From NCBI GenBank assembly GCA_963703945.1, contig CAVPGM010000025.1:62001-126000 (forward strand): DNA of 64,000 nucleotides, written 5' to 3'. Below are positions 26,750 to 35,880 of this stretch, in pieces. Positions within the stretch are counted from its first letter, which is position 1, and every line of letters starts with the position of its first letter. The translations under genes were made by a program, and so were the position numbers. Under the pieces are notes generated by a model. That model was not told the DNA's origin. It made no database searches and was given only the letters and a program-made list of their open reading frames with translations. This DNA is from JALORV01 sp963703945. GTDB lineage: Bacteria > Pseudomonadota > Gammaproteobacteria > Burkholderiales > Burkholderiaceae_F.

Positions 26750-28514
26750 CTACTTGGCCGGCGTAGTCGAAGCGGTCGACGCCCCGGCGGCCGGCGCAGG
26801 GGTGGTCGCAGACGCGGTCATGGCCTTGCGCTTGGCAGCCACCGCGTCGCGCAGGATCTTGATGCCATCCTGCGACGCCGCTGCCGATTTCGCCAGCGAA
26901 TCCTTCGCCTGGTCGAGATTATGGAACGCCGAACCGTTCGACGCCGTCCACCATTCCCAGTTGGCGTGTGCCTCGGTGTGCTTGGCGCGTGCAGCGTTCA
27001 GCGTCGCGTCATCGAGCACGATGCCGCTCGCCTGGATCTCGCCGAAGGTATTGATCAGCTGCGTCAGCCAGAACTCGGCGTGCCGCACCTTGCCCGCGTA
27101 GTGCGACGACATCGATTCCATCACGTACCTGGCCTGCTCCTCGTTCCAGTCGGTGTGGCACGTCAGGCAGGTCTGCTTGATGTAGTGCTTCGGATTCGTC
27201 TGCCAGTGCGAGGTGTAGGTCTGCTTGGTCTTGGGATCCGTTACCTTCGGCATGTGGCACGACTGGCACTGCACTCCCGCCTTGTCATGCTTGGAGTTCC
27301 AGAACACTTCGGAGTCCGGATGCTGCATCTTGGTCAGCAGCGCGCCGGTCTGGAAATGGCGGAAGTCGCGGAAGTTGATGCTGTCGTAGAACTTCGTGAT
27401 GTTGCTGACGTCGACCAGCGGGAACACGTTGGTGCGCTGGTCAGCCATGCCGATCGCTGCGCCGGTCTTCGGATCGATTCCCGGATTGCAGTTGTACTCG
27501 ACATGGCACTGCGCGCACTGCAGCTTGCTGTCGTAGCCCTCCAGCATCGCGATCTTGCGCGTGTAGCCGCGCAGGCCCATGTCCTTGACCTCGAACTTGG
27601 TCTTGCGCGGGTCCTCCGAATACAGCGTCGGGAAGTCCTTGCGCGTCAGCGCCTGGATCAGCGCGTCGCGCACGACGCGAGGCTTGGCCGCGTGCGGGTC
27701 ATGGCAGAAGATGCAGTTATTGGCGTGGTTGACCGACTTCGCCATCTCGACGACCTTCGACGAGCGGCTCCACTTGGCGCCAGGGACTGGATCGCCCATG
27801 TAGGCCCATTCGAGGATGTGGTCCTGCGTCTTGCACGAAATGCATACCGGGTTCGCCGCGGCAGCCGTGCCTGGCTTGAACGGCTTCTGGTCGGTGTTGT
27901 CGGGATAGTTGTCCTGGATGACGTCCCACACCTTGAAGCTGCCGGCGGGCTTGGCGAGGTAACGCCAGCTGTCCTTCGGCGAGAAGCGGCCGCCGAAGGC
28001 GCGATCGACGACGAACTGGTCGAGCACCATGAAGGAATGGGAGCGCGGCAGGTTGTGCTCGCGCGTGAAGCCGTGCGGCGTCAACAGCAGGTCGAACGAC
28101 GGATCGGGCGACGGCCCGGTCATCTGCTTCTTCTCGAAGCGGCCGGTGCGCTGCCAGTCCATCTGGTAGGCGGTGTCGAACTGGTTCTTGTGGCAGGCGC
28201 CGCACGTCGCCGGGTCAGTCGACGTCACCGGGCGGCGTCGCCGGGTTGCCGAGGTGGTTCTCGATTCCGCTGTGGCATGCGGTGCACGCCAGCCCCTTGT
28301 GCTTGCCGGAGTCGTGAAACTCCTTGACCGGTGCGTGGCAGCCGAAGCAGCCGGATGCGTCGAACTTGGCCGGCTTGGCCGCAGGAGCACTCTTCGAAGT
28401 TGCCGCAGCCTTGGTTGCGGCCGGGGCCTGCTGTGCCAGCGCAATCGGTGCGGCCAGCGCGCCGAACAGTGCAGCGGCCTGCAGAACACGCAGGACTGTC
28501 GTTGTCTTGCCCAT
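26750..28514 (-). CDS. octaheme c-type nitrite reductase (ONR family), one frameshift
   Basis: Composite gene of about 587 residues; a single extra base near 28226 (CCGCCCGGTG) splits it. After a signal peptide it shows eight heme sites in order: CFGCH (56-60), CTACH, CGACH, CISCK, CIFCH, CAQCH, CQSCH and CLTCH. A Lys-type CXXCK as heme 4 of 8 is the hallmark of octaheme nitrite reductases (TvNiR type), which reduce nitrite to ammonia and can also act on sulfite or hydroxylamine. GGGGGAA precedes the ATG. It lies between ccmI and the second CcmI-like gene, in the same direction as the decaheme cytochromes. Confidence 0.85.
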
Positions 28515-28647
28515 TGTTCCCCCGAAACGCTGATTAACGAATCGAGGCCAAGGTAACAACCGGGGTTTCCCCGCGCTTGACAGCCATCAAGGCGATCCGG
28601 TTGCCCGCCGAGGTTACCTCCTCAGAGGTACGCGCATTCGCAGTCGC

Positions 28648-29940
28648 TCAGGGAAGGACCCGGTCGATCATGACGGTGACGTCCTTGGCGCCTACCGCGA
28701 CGGGCTTGGAAAGCCCTTCGAGATCGCCGCTCGACGGCATCGGCCGTCCGGTCTTGGAAACGCGCGCCCCCACCACGACCGACGGGACGGTCGACAACTT
28801 CATGTCCGGCGACATCGCCATCGAGTCGTCGAGCGTGAACCGGGCCGGAAGCTCCGACACCTTCATCTGCGTCAGCGCCAGCGGCATTCGCGATCCCTCG
28901 GCTGCGCGGGCAAAGATGAACACGGTGTCGGTCGGCCCAGCCTTGGCCTTGATCGCATCGGACAGATTGACGGTGCCGCCCACCGTGGTCGCCGTGGCAC
29001 CGGGCGCGGCCTTCGCCGCCGTGGACGCGGAAGCCTTGCCAGCCGGCACTGCGGGGACCGCCGCCTTCTGCTCCGCGACGACGACTGGTGCACCCGGAGG
29101 CATGCCGCCCAGCTGTCGCGCTTCGTTGATGCTGTTCGTGATCGACTGTGCGATCGGTGAATCGGCCGGCTGCGAGGCGCGTAGTTTTTCCCAGTACTCG
29201 ACGGCGCCCTTGTAGTCCTTGAGATCGAAAGCCGCGGTGCCGGCCATTGCGAGCGCCTTCCAGTGCGTCGGGTTGAGCTTGAGCGCCTGCTGCACGAGTT
29301 CGCTCGGCTTGCCGCTGAGGTTCCGCCCCTGGCTCATCGCAAGCGCGTCGGCGTAGTCGGCCAGCAGGTCCGGCTCGTTCTGCACCAGCTGCGTCAGTTT
29401 TTCGTAGGCCGCTGCGGCCTCCGGAAACCTGCCCATCGTGTAATAGGTGCGCGCCAGTATCACCCAGCCCTCGACGTTGTCGGGTTCCTTCTTCAGGCGC
29501 TCGGCGAGCCGCACCACCATCTCGTTGACCTGGTCGGGCGTCAGCTGGTGAGCGGCCTCAGGCGTCGTCGCCAGCGGCGAGAAGGCATCGGGCGCGCCGA
29601 GCTTCCAGTACATCAGTCCGGCCAGCAACGGAACCGCGAGCGCGAGCACCAGCGCCGATTTCTTGCCTGAGCTCACCGCCGGTGCAGAGGGTGCGCTGTC
29701 GACACGCGCTTCGTCGAGCAGCCGGCGTTCGAGTTCCTGCCGGGCCTCGCGATACTGCGGCTCCGAGATGGTGCCACGCGCAAGGTCCGCCTCGAGATCG
29801 GCAAACTGGTCGCGGTAGATGCTGGCGTTGGCCGCATGGCGCTCGACGGTGCCGCGCGAACCGGTGCGGAGCAGCGGCCAGAGCAGCCATCCCAATGCGA
29901 TGACCACCATCACGGTGGCAACGGCGATGAAGGCAGTCAC
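28648..29940 (-). CDS. ccmI: cytochrome c biogenesis protein CcmI
   Basis: 430 residues from a GTG that overlaps the ccmH stop (GTGA). Two N-terminal membrane helices flank a loop with NASIYRDQFADLEADLARG, then a TPR domain (VEGWVILARTYYTMGRFPEAAAAYEKL and further), and a C-terminal domain of the kind found in long CcmI proteins (KVSELPARFTLDDSMAM). It binds the C-terminus of apocytochromes c and hands them to CcmFH. It is the last gene of the ccm operon and reads without a frame break. Confidence 0.92.
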   Translation of the reverse strand: MTAFIAVATVMVVIALGWLLWPLLRTGSRGTVERHAANASIYRDQFADLEADLARGTISEPQYREARQELERRLLDEARVDSAPSAPAVSSGKKSALVLALAVPLLAGLMYWKLGAPDAFSPLATTPEAAHQLTPDQVNEMVVRLAERLKKEPDNVEGWVILARTYYTMGRFPEAAAAYEKLTQLVQNEPDLLADYADALAMSQGRNLSGKPSELVQQALKLNPTHWKALAMAGTAAFDLKDYKGAVEYWEKLRASQPADSPIAQSITNSINEARQLGGMPPGAPVVVAEQKAAVPAVPAGKASASTAAKAAPGATATTVGGTVNLSDAIKAKAGPTDTVFIFARAAEGSRMPLALTQMKVSELPARFTLDDSMAMSPDMKLSTVPSVVVGARVSKTGRPMPSSGDLEGLSKPVAVGAKDVTVMIDRVLP

Positions 29941-30410
29941 GATGTCGTCTTGTCGTTGGCGGCCTGCGCGAGCAGGCGCTCGGCCTCGGCACGCTCGGCG
30001 TCGGTCAACGGGCGATCCTCGATCCGCGCCCGACGGGCCTTCAGCGTGCGATAGAAGAAGGTCACTGCCACCAGCAGCAGCGCCAGCGGGCCGATCCACA
30101 GCAGCACTGTTGTGGCCTTGAACGGCGGCCGGTACAGCACGAAGTCACCGTAGCGGGTCACCATGTAGTCGACGATTTCTGCGTCCGAGCGCCCGGCCTT
30201 GATCTGCTCGTTGATCTGGTTGCGCAGATCAACCGCCAGTTCGGCATTCGATTCGGCAATCGACTGGTTCTGGCAGACCAGGCAGCGTAGCTGAGCCGAC
30301 AGGTCCACCAGACGCTTGGCCGCCACCGGATCGAGCTGGGTTGGCTCGGCCGCCGCCATCGCAGCCAGCGGCAGGCAGGCGATCAACAGCGCCGCGAGGA
30401 GTTGCCTCAT
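29937..30410 (-). CDS. ccmH: cytochrome c biogenesis protein CcmH
   Basis: 157 residues: signal peptide, the redox motif RCLVCQNQS that reduces apocytochrome cysteines, and one C-terminal membrane helix (TTVLLWIGPLALLLVAVTFFYR). This is the short CcmH without the fused TPR part, which is separate here as CcmI. Its ATG overlaps the ccmG stop (ATGA) and its stop overlaps the ccmI GTG. Confidence 0.93.
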   Translation of the reverse strand: MRQLLAALLIACLPLAAMAAAEPTQLDPVAAKRLVDLSAQLRCLVCQNQSIAESNAELAVDLRNQINEQIKAGRSDAEIVDYMVTRYGDFVLYRPPFKATTVLLWIGPLALLLVAVTFFYRTLKARRARIEDRPLTDAERAEAERLLAQAANDKTTS

Positions 30411-30971
30411 GCCTTCCTCAGTTGTTCGAGCAGCGGCACCATCTTCTTCTGCCAGATCTCTTCGGTGATCGGGCCGATTTGCTTGTAGCGAATGATGCCG
30501 TGCCTTGTCGATGACGAACGTCTCCGGCACGCCGTAGACGCCGTAGTCGATGCCGACCCGGCCGTCGACGTCCTTCACCGACAGCGTGTACGGATCACCG
30601 AACTGAGCAAGCCACGCCTTGGCGGCGTCGGGCTTGTCCTTGTAATTGAGCCCGACGATCGGGACTTCCTTCTTCTGCGACAGCTGGACCAGCAGCGGAT
30701 GCTCCTGGCGGCAGGCCACGCACCACGAGGCCCAGACATTGAGCAGCCACACCTGCCCCTTCATGTCGGCCGGAGCGAACGGCGCCTGCGGTTCGGCGAG
30801 CTGCTGCAGCGAGAACGCCGGTGCCGCCTTGTCGATGAACGGCGACGGCACCTCGCGTGGATTGAGCCACAGGCCGCGCATCAGGAACACCGCAACGACC
30901 AGGAAGGTCGCGAGCGGCAGCAGGTAGACGAGCAGCCTTGCGCATCGGCGTTCAGGCTGTCGCGCGGGCAC
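30407..30971 (-). CDS. ccmG: thiol:disulfide interchange protein CcmG/DsbE, frameshifted
   Basis: Membrane-anchored thioredoxin-like protein with WASWCVACRQEHP as active site and GVPETFVID as the cis-Pro region. An extra C near 30501 breaks the frame after FVIDK; the next frame continues IRYKQIGPITEEIWQKKM and ends at the ccmH start. The open frame begins with a GTG at 30971 inside ccmF; an ATG at 30945 (MRK...) would fit better if one G of GCAAGGCTG is extra. It keeps apocytochrome cysteines reduced for heme attachment. Confidence 0.85.
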
Positions 30972-32923
30972 CGGCCATGGCTTCGCGGCGCGCGGTCAGG
31001 CGATAGCGCCGGTCGGACAGCGCGACCAGACCGCCGAGGGCCATCAGCACGCATCCGCCCCAGATCCACGTCACGAACGGCTTGTGATACACGCGCACGC
31101 TCCAGGCGCCGTTTGCCACCGGCTCTCCCAGCGAGACATAGAGATCACCGAGCAGACCGGTGGCGATCGCCGCTTCGGTCATCGGCATCTGCTGGACGTT
31201 GTAGATGCGCTTTTCCGGATAAAGGTGGCGGACCACCTTCCCGTCACGGCTGACCTCGATCGACCCGCGGGCGCCGCCGTAGTTCGGCCCACGGACTTCG
31301 CGCGTGCCCTCGAACTTGAACACGTAGCTGCCGACCGCGACCGAGTCGCCGATGTCCATGCGGACGTCGCGCTCGACTTCATAGCTCTTGACCAGCGTGA
31401 CGCCGATGACGAACACAGCGACACCCAGGTGGGCGAACTGCATGCCCCAGTAGGCGCGGCCTTGCGCGGCCACTCGTTCGCGCAGTCCGCCCCGGAGATG
31501 ACGCACGCGTTCCCTGATGTTGACCGCTGCGGAAGCAATGACCCAGAACGCGAGGAACAGGCCGAACGACGTGAGCGGCGTCCAGCGGCCGGCAAGCAGC
31601 GGAGCGATCGCCGCGGCGACCACGCTGACACCCAGCGCCCATTTCAGCCGCGTCGCGAGGTCGGGCAGCTCGGCCCGCTTCCAGCGCGCAATCGGACCGA
31701 CTCCCATCAGGAACAGCAGCGGCGCCATGATCGGCACGAACACCGAACCGAAATACGGCGGTCCGACCGAGATCTTGCCGAGGTTCAGCGCGTCGAGGAA
31801 CAGCGGATACAGCGTCCCCAGCAGCACCGATGCACACGCCACGGTCAGCAGCACGTTGTTCATCAGCAGTAGCGACTCGCGCGAGACGGTTTCGAACCGC
31901 CCGCCCAGCCCGACACGTCGGCGCGCGCCATGCGAACAGCGCCAGCGAGCAGCCGATGACGACAACGAGGAAGCCGAGGATGAACACACCGCGCCGGGGA
32001 TCGGTCGCGAAGGCATGCACGGATGTCAGCACGCCGGATCGAACGAGGAATGTGCCCATCAGCGACAGCGAGAAAGTGCAGATCGCCAGCAGCACGGTCC
32101 AGCTGCGGAAACTGCCGCGCTTCTCGGTCACCGCCAGCGAGTGAATCAGCGCGGTGCCGACCAGCCAGGGCATGAACGAGGCGTTTTCCACCGGGTCCCA
32201 GAACCACCAGCCGCCCCAGCCCAGTTCGTAGTACGCCCACCAGCTTCCGAGCGCGATGCCGCAGCGTGAGGAAGCACCAGGCCATCGTCGTCCACGGGCG
32301 CGACCAGCGCGCCCATGCAGCATCGAGCTTGCCGCCCAGCAGCGCCGCGATCGCGAAAGCAAAGGCGACCGACATGCCGACGTACCCCATGTAGAGCATC
32401 GGCGGATGGAACACCATGCCGGGGTCCTGCAGCAGCGGATTCAGATCGCGCCCGTCGGCCGCCGGCGGGAAACAGCCGATCGAATGGGTCCGACGTCGTC
32501 AGCATGAAGAGCAGGAAACCCATCGACACGAATCCCTGCACGCCGATCACGCGCGCCACCATCTCGTCGGGCAGGTGTCGCGAGAAGGTCGGCCACCGCA
32601 AACGTCCACCAGGCCAGCATCAACACCCACAGCAGCATCGAGCCTTCGTGCGAGCCCCAGCTCGCGGCGATCTTGTACTGCAGCGGCAGCTGCGAGTTCG
32701 AGTTGGTCGCGACGTTGAGCACCGAGAAATCGTTGTTGACGAAGGAAGCGACCAGGCACAGCCACGCAAACGTGACGAAGAACGCCTGCCCGCGCGCCGC
32801 CGGGCGCGCGACTGACATCCAGACGCGGTCGCCGCGCGCGGCGCCGGCGATCGGCAGCGCCGCCTGCACGGCAGCGATCAGCAGCGCGAGGATCAGCGCG
32901 AAGTGGCCGATTTCAGGGATCAT
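30952..32923 (-). CDS. ccmF: cytochrome c heme lyase subunit CcmF, frameshifted
   Basis: About 657 codons, the normal CcmF length, spread over frames that switch near 32590, 32466, 32263 and 31918; removing one base at each restores a single protein. Hallmarks include NDFSVLNVATNSNSQLPL, SWGSHEGSMLLW, the WWD heme-handling motif GWGGWWFWDPVENASFMPW and the periplasmic domain before the last helix. CcmF joins heme from holo-CcmE to CXXCH cysteines. It starts 9 bases after ccmE. Confidence 0.9.
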
Positions 32924-32932
32924 CCTGGACTC

Positions 32933-33384
32933 CTAGGGAAGCTTGACCGTCTTCTGCGCCTTGTGCGCCTGCTCGACCGCATGCGCCGCCTCGGGCGGCA
33001 TGTAGTTCTCGTCGTGCTTGGCAAGCACCTCGTGCGCGCGAAAGGTGCCGTCGGGCCGCAGCCGTCCCTGCGCAACGACGCCCTTCCCTTCCTTGAAGAG
33101 ATCCGGAAGGATTCCCGAATAGGTGACCGGGATCACCTTCGCCGTGTCGGTCACGTTGAAGGTGACCGTGAGTCCGTCGCTGCCGCGTTTCAGGCTGCCC
33201 TGCTCGACCAGCCCGCCGATGCGGAAGGCCTTGCCCTGACCGGGGCCTCCTTGTTCGCGACCTGTGTCGGGCTGTAGAAGAACACCAGGTTCTCCTGGAA
33301 GGCCGACAGCACCAGCGCCACCGCGATGCCCAGTCCGGCCAGTGCGCCGACGATCAGTGCCATGCGCTTGTGTCTCGGTTTCAT
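32933..33384 (-). CDS. ccmE: heme chaperone CcmE, frameshifted
   Basis: About 150 codons with one frame change near 33240, where one base seems to be missing from a C-run. An N-terminal membrane anchor (MALIVGALAGLGIAVALVLSAF) leads into the OB-fold domain with FRIGGLVEQGS and the heme-binding segment VLAKHDENYMPPE, whose His covalently holds heme. It passes heme from CcmC to CcmF. Confidence 0.9.
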
Positions 33385-33562
33385 GCAGCACCTCTGTGCG
33401 CGCGCCTCTCGCGCACCGCTTCGACCACGGCAGCGCGGCGACGCGACTTCAGTTGCCAGATCTCGACCGCCACGATCGACCGCCGCCATGCCGATACGAG
33501 CCCCAGACATACAGGCCGTAGCCGCCCATCGACCAGAACGCTTCCCAGCTTCCCCAGTTCAC
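33381..33562 (-). CDS. ccmD: heme exporter protein CcmD, frameshifted
   Basis: A 59-residue protein once two extra bases (in TCGTATCGGCATG and GCGGTCGATCG) are removed: a GTG overlapping the ccmC stop, NWGSWEAFWSMGGYGLYVWGSY, then a membrane helix and the basic tail EIWQLKSRRRAAVVEAV. It ends with ATGA over the ccmE start. CcmD helps release holo-CcmE from CcmABC. Without the correction neither frame would be called as a gene. Confidence 0.75.
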
Positions 33563-34360
33563 TTGAGCTTCTCCTGCGTCGCAAGTTCCCGCACCCAGTC
33601 GGCGCGCCTCTCCCGTTCAAGGATGATCGTGCGCACACGGAACAGGACGGCCGCGATAGCGTACATCCAGACGGCCAGTGCCATGATCAGCATTCCCCAC
33701 AGCATCGTCGTGGCCATCGGTCGAACCCTTGACGCTGACCGACGCGCCCTGATGCAGCGTGTTCCACCACTTGACCGAGAAGTAGATGATCGGCACGTTG
33801 ATCACGCCGACGATCGCCAGCACCGCGCCGGCCTTGTCGGCCCGGCGCCGGTCGTCGATCGCCGCCTGCAGCGCGATGAAGCCGAGGTACAGGAACAGCA
33901 GGATCAGCTCGGACGTGAGTCGCGCGTCCCACACCCAGTACGCACCCCAGGTCGGCCGGCCCCACAGCGAGCCGGTCCACAGCGCGAGGAACGTCATCAG
34001 CGCGCCGGTCGGCGCGATCGCCGTCGCCAGCATCGACGACAGCCGCGTGTTGAACGCGAGCCCGACCGCCGCCCAGAACGCCATCACGACGTACAGGAAC
34101 ATCGACATCCACGCCGCCGGCACGTGAATGAAGATGATGCGATAGCTGTCGCCCTGCGTCGCGTCGCTCGGGCGCCGTGAAGAAGCCGATGTACAGGCCG
34201 ATCACGCGTCAGGATGACGGCCAGCCCGACACACCACGGGATCAGCCGCCCGGCGAGCGGATAGAAGGTCTGCGGCGAGGCGAACCAGTACAGGCTGAAG
34301 CGCGGGGCGCTGTGGTCGTCGTCATCGGTGTTCAGCGCGACTCGCGCGAGTGGCAGTCAT
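33559..34360 (-). CDS. ccmC: heme exporter protein CcmC, frameshifted
   Basis: About 265 codons with four single-base insertions (near 34328, 34207, 34172 and 33720). The body carries RIIFIHVPAAWM, the WWD-type motif WGAYWVWDARLTSELILLFLYLG and VKWWNTLHQG. CcmC loads heme onto CcmE at the periplasmic face. The terminal helix (MATTMLWGMLIMALAVWMYAI) follows after the last frame change. Its ATG lies four bases after the ccmB stop. Confidence 0.88.
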
Positions 34361-34363
34361 CGT

Positions 34364-35035
34364 TCACTCCACCGAGATGCGCAGCGCGAGCCCGACGATC
34401 CAGGGCGTCAGCACGATCGCGAACAGCAGGAAGGCACCCAGCAGCAGGAGGTAGGCGGCGTAGCCGACACCGGACGCCGCTGCGCCGACCGCGCCGGCAC
34501 CGAAGATCAGCACCGGAATGAACAGCGGCAGCACGAGCAACGATGTTAACACCCCCCCTCCGCGCAGACCGAGCGTAAGCGCCGCACCGACCGCGCCGAT
34601 CAGACTCAGCACCGGCGTGCCGAGCAGCAGCGAGGCGACCATGACGATCGTCTCGGCCGATTCCGATGTCGAACACGACGCCGAACACGATCGCGATGAG
34701 CGTCAGCGGCAATCCGGTGATGAGCCAGTGCGCGGTCGACCTTGCCCATCACGATCAGCGGCAGCGGCTCGGCCGACAGCAGCATCTGTTCGAGTGTGCC
34801 GTCGGCATGGTCGTTGGCGAACAGGCGCGGCAGCGAAAGGATCGCCGCCAGCAGCGCAGCGACCCAGACCACGCCCGGCGCGATCGAGCGCAGCAGGTTG
34901 GGCTCCGGGCCGATTCCCAGCGGCACGATCGTGACGACAACGACGAAGAAGAACAGCGTGTTGAGCACGTCGGCCTTCTGACGCGCTGCCAGCAGCAGAT
35001 CGCGTCGAACGATCTGACAGATAGACGCTCAGCAC
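34364..35035 (-). CDS. ccmB: heme exporter membrane subunit CcmB, frameshifted
   Basis: About 223 codons in several frames: LSVYL at a GTG, then DLLLAARQKADVLNTLFFFVVVVTIVPLGIGPEPNLLRSIAPGVVWVAALLA, LPRLFANDHADGTLEQMLLS, and the membrane C-terminus ending LRISVE. The extra bases near 35013, 34736 and 34658 restore one frame when removed. CcmB is the membrane part of the CcmAB ABC unit. The GTG overlaps the ccmA stop region. Confidence 0.88.
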
Positions 35036-35694
35036 GCCGCATCCTCGACCTCGGCGGGCACGGCAGGAGCGCTGCGCCGAGGTCGACGCGCTGGCGTCGC
35101 GCCGCGTCGACCGGCACCTCCTGGTGCGTGGTCAGCACCACGGTGTTGCCGCCGCTGCAGGTGACGGGCGATCAGTGCGCTCAGATTGGCGACGCCGCGC
35201 GTGTCGAGCGCGGTAAAAGGCTCGTCGAGGATCCACAGCGCGACCGACTCGCTGACGTACAGCCGCGCCAGCGCGACGCGACGGCGCTGCCCCTGCGACA
35301 GGAAGCGCGCCATGGTGTCCTCGAAGCCCGGCCAGCCCCACGGCCTCGAGCGCGTGCGCCAGTCGGGCCTCATCGGCCTGCCGTCCCGCCACGCGCACCG
35401 ATACCCGCAGGTTCTCGCGGACCGTCAGGTCGTCCTTCACGCCGTTCAGATGGCCGATGTAGACCAGGTCCTTCCAGTAGTCCTCGCGCAGGCGGCGGAT
35501 GTTGCTCGCCCTTCCAGCGGATCTGCGCCGGCACTCGGCTCGAGCAGCCCGCACATGATGCGCAGCAGGCTCGTCTTGCCGGTGCCGTTGGGGCCGGCGA
35601 CGCGCAGCAGCGTGCCGCGCTCGGCCGAGAACGACAGCCCGGAAAAGAGCAGCCGCTCGCCGCGCTCGCAGCTCAGGTCGACGGCTTCAATCAT
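35029..35694 (-). CDS. ccmA: heme exporter ATP-binding subunit CcmA, frameshifted
   Basis: About 220 codons. Walker A is AGPNGTGKTSLLR, the signature region is FLSQGQRRRVALARL and Walker B is LWILDEPFTALD; the H-loop follows in NTVVLTTHQ. The frame switches at least four times, each near an extra G or C. CcmA powers release of heme-loaded CcmE. It is the first gene of the operon, starting at 35694. Confidence 0.88.
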
Positions 35695-35751
35695 CGGATA
35701 GGGGCAGCGTACTTCATATTGCGGCGCGCAGAGTACGGGACGGCAGCGAGC

Positions 35752-35768
35752 GTTACAAGTTGTGTAAC
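35752..35768. promoter_or_regulatory. GTTACA...TGTAAC palindrome upstream of ccmA
   Basis: GTTACAAGTTGTGTAAC, perfect 6-base arms around a 5-base spacer, 58 bases before ccmA and in the gap after the MtrB-type gene. The same hexamer recurs four times upstream of the first decaheme gene (45482-45568). The shape is that of a dimeric regulator site; the protein is unknown. Confidence 0.5.
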
Positions 35769-35804
35769 AGCCGGATTGGAGATAGGTCAATCCGCCGAAT
35801 GACG

Positions 35805-35850
35805 TGGGACAAAAGAAGAAGCCGCGCAATGCGCGCCTCGGTAATAACCC
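35805..35850 (-). terminator. possible terminator after the MtrB-type gene
   Basis: Read on the minus strand, a short GC-rich self-complementary stretch (GCGCGCATTGCGCG) is followed by TTCTTCTTTT, 30-70 bases after the barrel gene stops. The loop is tight and the stem is short, so it is only a candidate. Confidence 0.3.
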
Positions 35851-35880
35851 TCGCCGCTCATCCGGCGCGGGTCCGGCCGA

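Noticed and set aside
26225..28327. 700-codon plus-strand open frame
   Set aside because: It is the antisense of the octaheme reductase and CcmI-like gene; the product is Arg/Val/His-rich without any domain and lacks a ribosome site.
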